DNA of 64,000 nt from Caenorhabditis elegans (taxonomy: Eukaryota > Nematoda > Chromadorea > Rhabditida > Rhabditidae), in NCBI RefSeq assembly GCF_000002985.6, contig NC_003283.11:7750001-7814000 (forward strand), given 5' to 3'. The position numbers were made by a program, and so were the translations under genes. Numbering within the stretch: the first letter of the stretch is position 1; every line of letters begins with the position of its first letter. Below are positions 35,419 to 48,391 of the stretch, in pieces. The notes beneath the pieces are model-generated. The model saw only the letters and a list, made by a program, of their open reading frames with translations. It ran no database searches and had not been told where the DNA came from.

Positions 35419-37608
35419 ATGCACCGTTCCTTTGCCGCATTCTCCATCTTGCTCGTAGCCATCCCACAGGCCAGCTCTTTTCTGTTTGGCGGTGGATGTT
35501 GTGGTGCTCCAGCAGTTCAGTCTTGCTGCGGATCGACAAGCTGGGCTTATGCTCCACCGCAAGTTATTGGATATGAAAGAGTGAGTTAATTTAACTGTAT
35601 TTTGAAATATTAATGAATTCTCCAAAAATGACAAAGGAACTGGAAAGTTTGAGAATTAGAAATTTTAAATTTAGAATAAGAAAGTTCAGTTTGAACCAGT
35701 CAAAATTTTAATTTACATTATAAACTATACAAACTATATGAACTCGAACATTAGAAAGTTGGTTTTGAACAAACTTGTCAATTGAAGCTCAAATGACACT
35801 TGACTACTAATACCCAAAATATAAGAATTTAGAAACGTTATATTTCAGATCCCACTCTACGCAAAGGTTCCAATGCCACCACCACCAACCTAGTAAGTTT
35901 AGAGTTTATTCATCTAATTTTTTCTTGGAATAACCTTTTTATAACTTGTGTGATAAAACCCTAATCAACCCTTCAACACTAAAACCCCTTTCAGTGCAAT
36001 GCCAAGGCAAGCTCAACGAGCGCCAATGATTCAATCCCAACCGTAAGTTCTACCAAATACTGCTTCATTTGATTCTAGTAAATCACTAATATTCTTAGTT
36101 ACTATCCTCCACCACCTCCACCACCTCCACCAGCACCTCAATACCCATCCAGCAGCAGTTACCAACACCAAGGATCCTATTATTCATCGGGTGCATCAGC
36201 GCCTATGGACAACGTGGCACATGCTCCAGGATCTTCTGTCTCTTCAGTTTCTAACACAATTCCATCAATCATTCCACCACCACAAGACAAGTACAATGAC
36301 GGAGATGTCATGTAATACTAAATTTGAAACAGAAAACAAAATTAAAAATATATATTAGGTTCAATAGAAATCACATATGTACTAACTCTCAAAACTTACA
36401 TTGTGAGAGTTAGTGCAGTTGTAGACACGAGTCGGAGAGTTGGTCGCCATCCCAACATATTTATTTGGTGTCTAAACGAAAGAATAGCTTTTAAATCCTT
36501 TATTCAGAATTTCAGTAGAAAGATATCAGCCCAACCACTTTAGAAATATCATTGTAAGTGCATTGTTAAAAGTATCAGAAAAAAACTATTGCTTTTGAAC
36601 TTATACAGTTTTAACTTTATACAAAATCGAACTAACATTATTGTTTGCTGCTACTAACCTGTAAATTTCAGAATTATTGAAACTGACGACACAAGGAAAC
36701 GACGAAGATTGTAGGTTCACTGTTATCATATATCACATTACACTTACCCACTAGAAGCTTCTCTTCACTCTCATTATCAAAAAAAAGTATGTGACTATTT
36801 CAGCGTTCAACCACCTCTAGTCGGCTACGTATCACCTCAGCAGCCCGTCGCACCGCAGGTAAAGTGACTGTTACAACACATCAACATATAAGATAACGCA
36901 TCGATAATCTAATCTTTGCATGCCCCCCGCGGGAAAATTATAATGTTACACTTGCAAATACATATATGTTAGGTATTTGTTTGCAGGGATACCAACAACA
37001 ACCACAGCAACAATTCATGGGACAAGTTGAGCAAGGAGTCGAGATTACTGTAAGTGTAATTACCAGAAGTTCCAAAATTATGAAATCAACGATTTCATTG
37101 TTTGTAACGCATTCAACAAAAAAAAATCAGTAAATTTTATTGCGGCAATATATATTTCATACAGTGGAAATTACGTACAGGTATCACTTCTCGAGCTGTT
37201 AGAAAATTTACTGAAATTTTGCACTTAGGGAATAATATATTTTTGCCTTTTTGAAAGTTCACTAACCCAATTTGCACATTCTACGAAATTTTTCTTATGG
37301 ATCTTTTTTTAATTTGTGAAATATACCAATTTCTCAGATTTCGTATTCTTGGATTTTTAAAAAGAGTTTTACGTTTTCAGCCTGACCAAATCAACTCCGG
37401 ATACCAACCACAACAGCAAATGGGCTTCCAATCCCAGCAGCAACAATTCTCATCAATCCCTAACTCTGGATCATCCAATTACGGAGCTGATTCCTCTTTC
37501 TCCGGATCTCAACCTGCCGGCCTTGTACAATCAGTCGCCTCGTCCGCTGCCTTCGAAGCCGCCGGAGTTGCTCCAAGTGCTCGTCGCCTCCGAAAGTTCA
37601 AGAACTAA
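35419..37608 (+). CDS. Secreted Pro/Gln/Ser-rich extracellular matrix-type protein
   Basis: Eight exons (35419-35580, 35849-35892, 35995-36042, 36099-36311, 36672-36710, 36804-36858, 36987-37049, 37381-37608) close in frame to 283 residues. A signal peptide (about residues 1-20) precedes a Gly/Cys-rich start with paired cysteines. Poly-proline follows (nine Pro in eleven residues near 95), then a basic Arg-Lys-Arg-Arg-Arg site near residue 167 that could be cut by a furin-type protease. The second half is Gln-rich and ends in a helical Ala-rich tail with Arg-Arg-Leu-Arg-Lys. I do not recognise a named family. The N-terminus resembles the neighbouring ground-like protein, but there is no ground-like domain. 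At the end of exon 4 the donor overlaps a stop codon (ATG-TAA at 36310-36315), so intron retention would give a short form. Confidence 0.8.
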
Positions 37609-40600
37609 TTGTTGTTAATGCAATATGTAATGTATATATAATGAATTTATGCTCTCTGAAACTTACCTCCCTAGGCGTGCGCTTGTAGTCTGGAAAATAA
37701 AATGTTGAAATTAAATTACGTTTGACACAACGTAAACGATATTCGCAACCTATTCAGTTCATACAGCTGAAAAGTAACATTGCCACCCTCACCTTTTCTC
37801 GAGCCACGAGCTCTATTTGCTGACGCCGGAGAGGAGTTTCTCACCTTACATATTTCTTCATTTGTAATTCAGAAGGGTGACGTCTCCTAGATTACTTACA
37901 TTCCTATATAACTATTTTGAATATTTAGGTTCTGGGAAAAACATGTCCATCGAAAAATATGATGGCGTGACTATATTTTAAAGTTTTAGTAAATAGAAAT
38001 TTAGTAAAAATAAAATATGACCAAGAATATTCGAAATATTTGAAATGTGTTTTCGAACATTTTTCATGAATATTCATGCTCGCCGTAAGTGAGGGAAATT
38101 TCATAGACCAGTAGTCTTCCAGGTAATCGAGCACAAGCAAATTCAGTTAAAGTTTATTTAATAGAGCTCTCAGAGTTTTTAGAAAAAATAGGATTCAGTT
38201 TCTAAGGAATTAATTACTGAAACTACTTTTGGGAAATTGTGTTTAGAAGATCTGAATGTTTAAATATTTCGAAGAAACATAGTCTTAATGGTGAACCTTT
38301 ATGCCTACATCTGACATTTTTAGCCTAAAACTTTGCTAGAATTTTATCTAAATAATGCAATAGATCTGATCTAACTAGTAACTGATTTGGAATCGAACCA
38401 TAATAACTGAGTAGGTGGATCTATTTCTGATCTCAATTTTCTGATGTACCAAAATCAAAATTCAATAGAAATATGATGCAGGGATCAATTGTGAGAGCAA
38501 ACACGTCATATGTTTTTAATACTATATCATTGTAATGTCGAAAGTTGAAATAACGTGCACAAAACTTGAAAAGGATTACCATTTTTACTTCATTGAAATC
38601 AACTGAACTATGCTTTCAAATTTTAATCCAGTGCCAAGTCCGAGTATATAAAATGCAACGCTTTTCAATGATCAGTCATTTTTCACAATTTCTAAAGATA
38701 TTATTCTTCGTCGGTATTGAAATTGAAGTTGAAGATCAAAAAGTAGATGAATAATTTTTTATTGTTATTTTTCTGTTTTTATAAAATAAAAATTCCCTTT
38801 TTATGAAATAAAAAACTTATCGGTGTGCCTACATTTGAAAGTGTCCTACGTCTAATTTGGTAACATTCCAGATGATTTTTGTAATGTTAAAGTTTTTTAT
38901 GTTGCACATTGTGCAGAAGTGTTCTTTAAAATTTCCACTTACTTAAAAATGTCTTGTAGGGTTCTTAATAAATTTTATGATTTGAAGAGTTTGAAGTCTC
39001 CAGAAAATGACGAACACTATGGATTTGATCTTTGAAATCATTTTTCGAACCTTCCATTGTTCCTGTGATTCTTCGTTTTTCTGAACTTTTCTCACCAATC
39101 ATCACGACTATTTTTTCCAACAAAAACATAAGAAATTCTAAGAATTCAGAATGTGAAACAATAGAAAGCTCACACCTTCATTTTTCTCACCACTCATTTT
39201 CCTATGATGTTGCTCCTCTATGAACTCTCCACCCACGAGAGATCCCTTCCCACCGAACAAGTACCTGAGGTCACGCAACTTGATGATCATTTTATGAGCA
39301 TAATTTAAAAGTTGGACTCACTTTTCTGATACGTTGTGAATGTTTCATAGTTTTCTTCGAAACAGTTGTAAAAATAGTTTGAACGGAATGTAAGAGATTG
39401 CTGGACAAGGCAGGCATTCCATTTTTAAAAAGTTATTTACAAAATTAAGTAAATTAAAGTTCAAAATTTAATTTTCAAACTTACATAAATACTATTTATT
39501 CCCTTGACTTTCATTTTCATTTTTCATTTTCATGACGTCGTTCAAAAATTTCAAAAATCTCAAAACTATTTTTGAACACATTTTGATAAAAAAATTCAAA
39601 ATTGTTAACTTCTCAAAATTCTGAAATAAAACGTTACTGAATTGAATTTCTTCTACAAGTTGAGCTGCCTACTACTAGGGAATATATCAATTTTCAACAT
39701 GATTGCATTGTGCTACTAATATAAGAGCAAGACTTCAACGAAAGCACAAAAATGACAACCTAACAAACTCCGCCTGTTTTGAGCCAACGTTTTTCATAAG
39801 CAGGCACCTAGGTTTGAAAGTGTACATAGGTTTAATTCTAAGCTATAAGAATGAGTAACTTTTTTCACCTTTGAAGCGCTTCAAATTACCATCCTTTAGT
39901 GTACACCCTAGATCTTCCTCGCCATTCCAAAATTGGCTCAATAAAAGTTGATGGTTCTCAAGTGCAAGTTCATAACTTACAACTCGCGTGCACATGTGTT
40001 CTAGTTCATCCAATTTTCATGTCATTGTTCGCTTATTCCATTCTCTTCTATTCTTTAATTGTTTTTTTATGTCCGATGCTTTTTTTGTTTCCGGTTCTGT
40101 CCTGCTACAATGACTTTCCCTTTTTACGTTTTGCTCGAAAATACGATTGAATTATTCCATTGTTTAGTGTACGGCAAGAGTTCCTCGTTCACAAGAGTAT
40201 ACTGTAGTTTTTCTAAACTCCAAAAGTTATCCCTTTTCTGCAAACTTCCCCCCACCAGACAACTTCCAAAAATTCGTAATACGTGTAGTTACTAAGTAGT
40301 AGTCAAGTGACATTATTATTAAAAATTCGTGTGCGTCTCGTTTCAAAACACGTCGACGGGCGGGCGGGGAGGGTATTCATAAAATTGATGGATGGGCCCA
40401 TCATGTACAGCCCAAATAAGAAGGGCGGGGCTAAAAGTTCCGCTCCGCAGCAGATACTAAAGGGACGATTCAAGTCGGTCTAGTTGTTCATCGCTTCTTT
40501 TTTTTCGGAAAATGATCTATAAAATTGTTATTTCAATGACAAATTTGTTGTCTATAATTATAGTTTTACATATGTTGTTCTAACTTTCCAGTTATCATCA

Positions 40601-43369
40601 CTTGCTACAAGATTTGTTAATTTGATTCTCAGAGCTTATACTTTCACGGTCTACATATCTTCTGCTGCAGAATATTCAATGAAAACTAGGTCCAGTGACC
40701 GAAAGTGGAAAAAATTTTTTCAGTCATTCTAATTTTTCTCATACAAAAACTACTACCTTGGGCCTACAGCTAGAGTACACTTTTTCAAAGATTAAATTGA
40801 AATGAGGTCTTGACGAATTACAAAAAATACACATGCAGGCGTGTAGGCATAAAATAAGCCTTCCCAAACATCAATAAACGTTCTGAACCTGGTCCAAATT
40901 TTTGTCCATTTGTTCTAGGACAACTTTTATTATATTTGCGTAAAATTTCTGCGCTATGCCCAGTGTAGCAAAATTTTGGAAACTCGGTTTTCCAATTTAA
41001 CATTGTAAGCATTTTTTTAAAACAAATTTCGAATTAAATTTTGGCAAACTACACGAGCTGGCTATTTGTATATTGTTAGATCCGAGGGTGGACGGCAAAG
41101 GGCGATTTCGGCAAAAATTTTCCGCTGCCTTACTTTTTTTTAGAAATACCGTAACCTTAAGTTTGGCCTATAACTTTCATGGTAGGCAGGTACGCTTTCA
41201 TGTCTATGTACCTTTCTCTTGTCCGAATGTCTGTGTTTGCCGCAGTAGAATTTTTTTTTGAAAATCATTTTAGGTTCACAAAAAAACCGGAAATATGTAA
41301 ACGCAGTCACCTATTTCTTGATAGTTACGTCGTAAGAAATTACTCTCGTAAATTGTACGGAACTTTGATCACTCGTCTGTCTTATTACTGTGGAGTCTAT
41401 GACATTTCTGTCTGAACGCTGTTTCGTAAATAATAAAATGACAAATTAATAGCTTAAGCTCTGATTTTAAGCCAAAGCCTTCTTATCCTGGAATTTTATT
41501 CTAATTTTCAGTCTTCGATATCATTCCTCGAAAAATCACAAATACATATGGTGATGTGAATACTCGTCTGTAATTGTTAGGTGGCCACTTCGTAAAATGC
41601 TGATATTTCCAAAACCAAAATATAAGAGATCTTGGAGAAAACGCGTCAAAAACCAGCATTTGACGTGTACCTCTACAAATTCTTTCACCTGCCAAATGTT
41701 AAATTTGATCTACTGACCCACTAAAACACTACTTTTTTTGTTACCAATGACAATTTTTATGCGACTTTGACATTTGGACAGGGAAAAGTTTTTCCATTCT
41801 TTAGTTTGAAACCGAGTCCAAAAATTACAAAATTTTCAAGTTTTTATGCCTCGCTAAACTCTCTAAAGAAGTTTAACTTTGAAAGTCAATGAGCCAACGA
41901 AAATTTGTTTCCTCTTCTTCGATGATGACGAAATGTGCCCCGAAGTAACTCGATAATCGTGGAAATCTCTACTTTTTTCGGCTCATAAAGCTTCTTTATT
42001 TCTTTTTTTGGTTTTCATCGAAAACTTATCGTATCAAAAACTACCAACTTTTTTGAATATTTGTAAGACTACATTTTCTCATCACTTTTACCCTCCACCT
42101 CATCGTTCATCACATTTATCTTACTCCCACTTGCTCTTCACATCACTTTTGTGGGTATATCAATTGGTTGGTGTTTTTTATGTGTTTGTGAATGTTTTGG
42201 GGAAGGCTGTGCAAAAATATCAGAAAAAAGAAGAACCTACATGCATTTTGAGGTGGTCTTCATTGTGACTGTTCCTCATTTGGTTGAGATGTCTGCGAAT
42301 ATTAAAAATCTTAAAGACTTTTTTGACCAAAACAATGTGGTATTAAAGGGGAAAAGAAAGAAGAACGTATGTCAACAGTTTTCCTAGTTCAGTCCTAGAT
42401 TTTTTTTTCAAATCAACTGTCACATTTTTAAAAGGTTAGATGTGTTGTGGAAATCTCTACTTTTCAATTAAAGTTTAATAACTTTTGGCTGTATCAAATA
42501 CGTGCATTGAAACTCAACTGTTCTCACCTTAAAGTTTTCTGATGCGTTTACAGTCGGGACCAACTACTTACACTGAAACATGTTTATCTTAATTAAGCGG
42601 AGCACACTTCCTTTTATTCAAAAAACCTCATAATGCACAAGACGCTGTTTGCTTTCTTTCAAGACCGTAATTAGACAAAGTCATCGAGCAGTAGATTTTT
42701 CAAGTCAGCTATTTTCTTTATTCCAAAAACTGCATATTTGTAATACTCATGAATTTTTCATATTTTATGGTTACTCAAAATCTACACGTCTTTATTACAA
42801 TCTCTCGTTGAATTATCGCGTAAAATTACATCTTCCAAAATAGGACCATTGTTGTTTTCAAGTCATAGCATATTTTAACGCGATTTCCGGCCACCTCAAC
42901 TATGCTCTGCAACGAGTATGACGTGCCCAATAAATATTGGGCTATCCTGTTTTCCCACCACATACACCCTCCTCATAGTTCCCAGAAAAAACTTTTACCG
43001 GAATCACGTATACATATAACATCATCTTACCTGAAAAAACATTTCGATGTATCATTTGCCTAGGTTCTAGGATGGGTGGTTGCTCTTGGAGCAAAGGTCA
43101 TTTTTGTGAGTAGTCCAGTAGATTTGGAAGGGGATACACTGAAATATTCATTTCTTGTTTCAAAGCTACCGTAGTGATCACTTCCGTCTTACTATTTATC
43201 TCAAAACTTCTTTTTTTCCACCCCATCCCATCATGCTTCGCAAGAATCTCATTAACAAATGCAAATTTACAACGATGACTATGTACACTATTTAAGATTT
43301 GATTGTGTATTCAACGTTTGATCTCCCACCCTCTCATTGCTCCAAAATCCAAAAAGTCATTTTCAGACG
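37609..43369. other. 5.8-kb intergenic region upstream of flp-21
   Basis: No gene is supported. A GC-rich, promoter-like patch lies at 40350-40460 (gggcgggcggggagg, gatgggcccatc palindrome, gggcggggc). The stretch probably carries flp-21 neuronal enhancers, by position only. Open frames at 38566, 39899, 41073 and 42008 are short and lack splice partners or signal features. Confidence 0.45.
40350..40460. promoter_or_regulatory. GC-box-rich patch
   Basis: cgacgggcgggcggggaggg, a perfect 12-bp palindrome gatgggcccatc, gggcggggc and ttccgctccgc occur within 110 bases of otherwise AT-rich DNA. They resemble Sp1-type boxes and could mark a promoter or a boundary of an unannotated transcript. Confidence 0.3.
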
Positions 43370-43785
43370 ATGCGGCTGTTCATCTTGCTTTCGTGTCTTC
43401 TCGCGTGGGTCCTCGCAGCGCCTTATATCGATCAGGAAGATGCGCTCCGCGTTTGTAAGTTTTGTCAAAGTTAAAGATTTAGATTAATCATTAATCTTTT
43501 TCAGTGAACGCATATTTGGAGCAATTCGGACCCGGCAGTGACAGAGTTTACTATGTTGCCGAAGACGATCATGGGTAGGTCCAGTTTAATTATTTTCTGA
43601 TAGACATCTTTATTAAGTCAAGTCTTACTGTAGAATAAGTTGCAAATCGCTATAATTAATAATTTACCGAAATACGAGCATTCAGCTAGAATAAATTAGT
43701 TGCGATTCAGAAAAAAGTAAACTAATTTTAAAATTTCAGATCAATGAAACGTGGTCTCGGTCCTCGTCCTCTCCGATTTGGATAA
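43370..43785 (+). CDS. flp-21: FMRFamide-like neuropeptide precursor (GLGPRPLRF-amide)
   Basis: Three exons (43370-43454, 43505-43574, 43740-43785) give 66 residues. The intron phases are 1 and 2. The signal peptide ends near Leu-Ala-Ala at residue 16. A spacer follows, then Lys-Arg and a single peptide Gly-Leu-Gly-Pro-Arg-Pro-Leu-Arg-Phe-Gly directly before the stop. The Lys-Arg is the convertase site and the final Gly is the amide donor. FLP-21 is an established ligand of the receptor NPR-1, which controls social feeding and oxygen responses. A TTTTCAG lies three bases before the start, suggesting trans-splicing. A poly(A) signal is at 44002. Confidence 0.97.
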
Positions 43786-44001
43786 ACGGTTGCTGCTCGA
43801 ACGAACGAACAACATGACACAACATTTTCTCTCTTTCCTCTCAATGTAACTTTATACAAAAATGATGTTCCAGACACTCCACAATTCCAATTCCGAAGAA
43901 ATATCTATCCTCTCCTTTTCTCTTTGAAAACGCTGCAGAAACAATGTTCTTTTTACTCTCTCTCTCTTTTTCTATCTCACTTCCTCTTTTTCTGTTGAAC
44001 A

Positions 44002-44007
44002 AATAAA
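44002..44007 (+). terminator. flp-21 polyadenylation signal
   Basis: AATAAA 217 bases after the flp-21 stop codon, within a CT-rich 3' UTR. Confidence 0.6.
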
Positions 44008-45697
44008 AACAGCTTTCAGTTTGACATTTGACTTTTTATTAAGTTTATGAGTGCCCTTATATTTAAGAATTTTCCAATTGTGCAATTGTACCCTGCAACT
44101 GTAATGGTAGAATCCGGGAAAATCAGTCAGGATTACATTAATGAAACAGTTGGTGTCTTCCCTGCAGGGGTTGAACAAACATTATGGATACTGTTTCAAG
44201 GATCGTAGTTGCCGTAATAAATCCATTGAGGCGTCTATCTCTTGAATTTCTAACATAATGTGCCGACTATATAGTAATAAAGCTCCTGAAATTGAGTTTT
44301 GGGTGCCAATTTTGTAGTTTTGTGGAAAGTGTAATGATCGTTGAATTTTGGTTTTTGATGATTTTTAAGAACATTTTCCGAGAAATTTCGTATGGCAATT
44401 AATACATGGAAAAAATCAGTCCTAGGGATTTTATTCACAATAAAACCGAGAATTCCCTAGAATTGAAGATAAAGTAGTACTTATACATAGTTTCCTACCA
44501 AAGCCGAGCCGATTGCAAAAGTTTCGAAAAAATAAAATATCCAATTCGGTTTATGATTACCGCGAAAACAGAAAATAACATATTTTGAGCAAAAATTCTA
44601 GTGTTTTTCAACAATACATTTTAACGTTAAATTCTTAGTTTGGTCAATTCAGCATTCGGGGCCACAAACTCCTGCTTCGATCTCTGCACAAATTTCTGTT
44701 ATCCCTAAAAAATTATCACATTATTTTCAGCCTTATTCATTTTTAGTTAACTCAATATTCGTAAATTACGTAATAGATATTGTCGTTTTAGGATCTCGTT
44801 GTACATTAATCTCATCCAAACAAAGAAAATGAGCTTTAAAAGCTCTAAAAACGAGTAAACAAGGTATTCATCAGACAAATGGTTCAAATCGCAATAAGCT
44901 TTTTTCTATTTAAAAAAATATAGGTAAAGACCAAAATACAGGACCTTTCAGATTAATTATATTTTTAAGCTTATTTTCAAAATCTAAAACCAAAAATAAA
45001 TATTTTAAAAATATTGAAATTGAGTGGGCGTGGGAATCTGGAAAGTTAAATATTTAATTCAAAACACAAACGTCTAGAAATATGAGACGAACTACTTGGA
45101 CTTTGGCCAATATTCAAGAGTTCTTTGGTGTGATTTTTAAACATTATTTATAGAAGAGATTTGTCTATAAGTGGCTAAATACTGCTATAACAATTTTTCT
45201 AAAAATATTTCTGCCCAAAAAATTGTATTTCTACTTCTGTGATAAGTTGCATCATTTTTATAAATTTTCTACAAATTCAATTGTTCAATTTTGTGATTTT
45301 TTATGAGTTTTTTTAGAGTCAATTTTCAAATTTACCCTTATCTCAAAGCTAGAGGTTCAAATATTTCTCTTTATGTTTATCTATGAAGTTCATCTATGAT
45401 GTGTGGGTTGAAAAAGTGTAATCGTGACAAAATAAGCTTTGAAATTGCTTTATGTTTGTTTTAATTCTGTCTCAAAGTGTTTCAATAATGGTTAAAGATT
45501 ATAGAACATTGTTAGAAGATTCGTTCGGTTAGATTTCTAATAAGTTTGGCTTTTTTTAAATTTTGTCTCAAAATTTTATAAGAAGTATATTTTGTTCAGA
45601 GCCTAAATACAATTACAATATTCCAAACATCAGAACACAATACTGTAAAATGTTTTCAGGTTTTTTTTTCAAATTTTTTCAGTGAAAGTTTTGATCA

Positions 45698-45735
45698 ATT
45701 ATTATGTTACTCTTTCATTATTATGTTACTCTTTC
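45698..45735 (+). repeat. 19-bp tandem duplication
   Basis: attattatgttactctttc is repeated exactly at 45698-45716 and 45717-45735. Confidence 0.9.
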
Positions 45736-48060
45736 AATGAGAGTAGTGTCCAACGGCAACAATTTTCAATTGCCAGTGATAAAAGTTTTATAATATAATA
45801 AAAATTAAAAAAAAAATCTTAATGGTGGCTCCATGTAGGCAAGAAAAATAAATTTTATTACAAGGTAAGTATTTCAGCTCCCAATTAAACTGAAGTGAAA
45901 CCTATCAAATTGAAATAGGGCCTTTAAATACGGTTACAACAAGATAATTATCAGCAGAGGAGGCCGTTGAACAAGAAAAATTGATTTGAAAATAAAATGA
46001 AAAGAAAATTAGTTGGGGTAAATAAAGTTTCAGATTTTTTCCAAAAAACATTTTTTTTAAATTAAAATCACATCATTAAAAATCTACAAACATTTACTTT
46101 TGGAGGAATTTAACTATGTAAATGTTCGCCGAAATGTTTTCAATTTGGTTGCAAATATGCTTCGAAGTTTTAAAAGTTGTAATACATTTGTGTTCCATTT
46201 TCAGATTCCCTTGACTAATCGGTTGTCGTTCAGAAAAACGAGGCATATTTACCTATCTGCTTCAGAATTTTTTAGTGTGCCCTACTATTTTCCAGAAATG
46301 GTCAAGAATTCCCGTTCAGAGAATTTTCCAAATCAACACTGAAATCGGAATCGCGCACTTCCAAAACACGAAATCGCATCATTCCTCCCCACTCCAAACA
46401 GACCTTCAGGTCATGAATAAGTAAGCAACACTAGATTTTCAATTTTTGTGGTTTCCTGATTCTGACTCGATGATGAAGGTGTTATTTTATTTGACCTGGA
46501 AACCAATTCAACTATAAAAATGCGTGCTTGAAAAATGTAAATCATTAAAAATTTGCGTCATTTGGGCACAAAGATGATCAGAAGACAAAGGTTTGACACA
46601 AAAAAAAGACAATAGGCAAAAAGCGTCAGATTGGGATTAAACTTGAATGAAAAAAGAAAGTAGCAAATCGTCTGAACTATTACTGAGAATATCAAAAATC
46701 ATCACTCAAAATGTTAAAGACCAGGTTACGGTAATCCATTTTCATGGGTTCATAATATTTTTGGTTCTCAAAAAAATCGATAAAAAAATGGCCTGAAAAT
46801 GAATAGTGACAAAAAATATTTTTCTAAGCCCGTTATTAGTGTACCCGTCAAGTTAATTCAATATAAGTAGCCAATAAAGTTGGCCGCATGTCTAAACTTT
46901 AATTTTTGAAATGATTTACCCCAAATTGAAAATAACTGCAGCTCCAGACTTTCAGGTTTTCAATTTAAAAAAATTATTGATTCAGTGTGGTTTTGCAGTT
47001 CATTTGAAGTTTCAATTGCAATGTTGAGCATGATTTTTGTACATCGATACATTTTAGAAAAAGGGAAGCCTCGGACAAAATTTCAAAAGAAACATGTCTT
47101 TAGTTTTATTGATTTTTAAACAAAGCTATTTTACTGGGTACACCCTTCTATCCTAATGGGCAGTTTTTATTGTTTTCATTTTTTTTATTGTTTTCATTGC
47201 TTGATATTCAAAAACTGAACGCATTTTTCATATGGCATACTAACTTACCAACAAACGTGAATTCCTGCATAGCAATTCTTCTCGGAAACTTGTTATAATT
47301 TCTACACATTATCCGGAACTGCAAACTAGTGAACGTTTAAGGTTTGCTAATAGTGAGTTTTAAATGGTTGTTTTGGACAGTAGACATTTTGAAAATAAGT
47401 TCTAAGTCTATAGCTGATAAGTTTCTTAACACTTAATTTTAGATTCCTCTTGTCGGAAATTAAAAGACCTTTATAACTAATTACGGCAAATATTGTTGGT
47501 CGTGGAAAACTGTTTAAACTTCAAGTTTTGAATGAATGATTTGTTTTTGAAAGTTCCAAAATAAGTGTTGGCTTCAAGTTTAAAAAGGATTTAAAAATTA
47601 AAGTTTTATTAATAAGCAACGACAATGTGCAATAGAAAATGGGCTTTCAAATTTAAACATTAAATATACGTTTTCATTCTACCAGCTGATACAGAAATAT
47701 TGCAAAACTTGCAACCTGGAGGTTATGAAAACTCCCAAACTCCGCACAATTTTAGAATAAAAAAAACTTCGTTCGTTCATTTATTGGAAGTACTGTAAAA
47801 TATGTGTTTAGAAATATTTCTAATTCGACAAGTTCAAAACTTAATGTTTAAGATTCCAAATGTAATGTTCAGTATTCCAAAACTTCTAACCCGCAGCTTT
47901 ACGATCAGCTTCTTACTTCCCAACTATTAATTTTCATTTTTGTTTTTCCGGGTTGCTAACCTTATTTGTTCCAATCGAAAATTACCTATGACGCTTCTCC
48001 CTAACTTGAAAATAGTTCCAAATGCAATAATAAATAATCATCAAAAATCAACCTTAACAA

Positions 48061-48067
48061 TATAAAA
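48061..48067 (+). promoter_or_regulatory. TATA-like box
   Basis: tataaaa lies about 330 bases upstream of the first in-frame ATG of the flp-21-like gene. It is suggestive only, since AT-rich DNA yields such matches by chance. Confidence 0.3.
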
Positions 48068-48391
48068 CAAGCCACGTCATTTTGTAACCGAGTGGATCCA
48101 CCTCCATTCGATTCTTTCATTGTCATCTGGATCTAATCGAATTTCATATTTTCTTCCACATGAACAACTCCACGGCTCCACGAATTCTGGATGAACAATC
48201 AAAATTTGCTAGTGAAAATGAAAGAATGCAGTTTTCATCATCATCATCATCAACATATTTCTCTCTTTTTCGTGTAATATCATGTAGTAAGCAGTGTGTG
48301 AGCTCCGTATTGTGACTACGCCTCCCGAGGCTCCGCCCCCATTCTTCCGAGCAAGCGGTGCGGCGATTTGCACACGCCATTCTGCTGGTCG

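Larger units (their letters stand above)
43786..48391. other. 4.6-kb intergenic region between the two RPLRFG genes
   Basis: AT-rich with no supported gene. It contains a 19-bp tandem duplication at 45698-45735, and a TATA-like tataaaa at 48061 upstream of the next gene. A CAT-rich run (atcatcatcatcatc) lies at 48236-48251. Open frames such as 46100-46342 lack gene features. Confidence 0.5.

Noticed and set aside
46100-46342. 80-codon open frame between the two peptide genes
   Set aside because: It has no signal peptide, no processing sites and no conserved motif. It is not a third peptide precursor.
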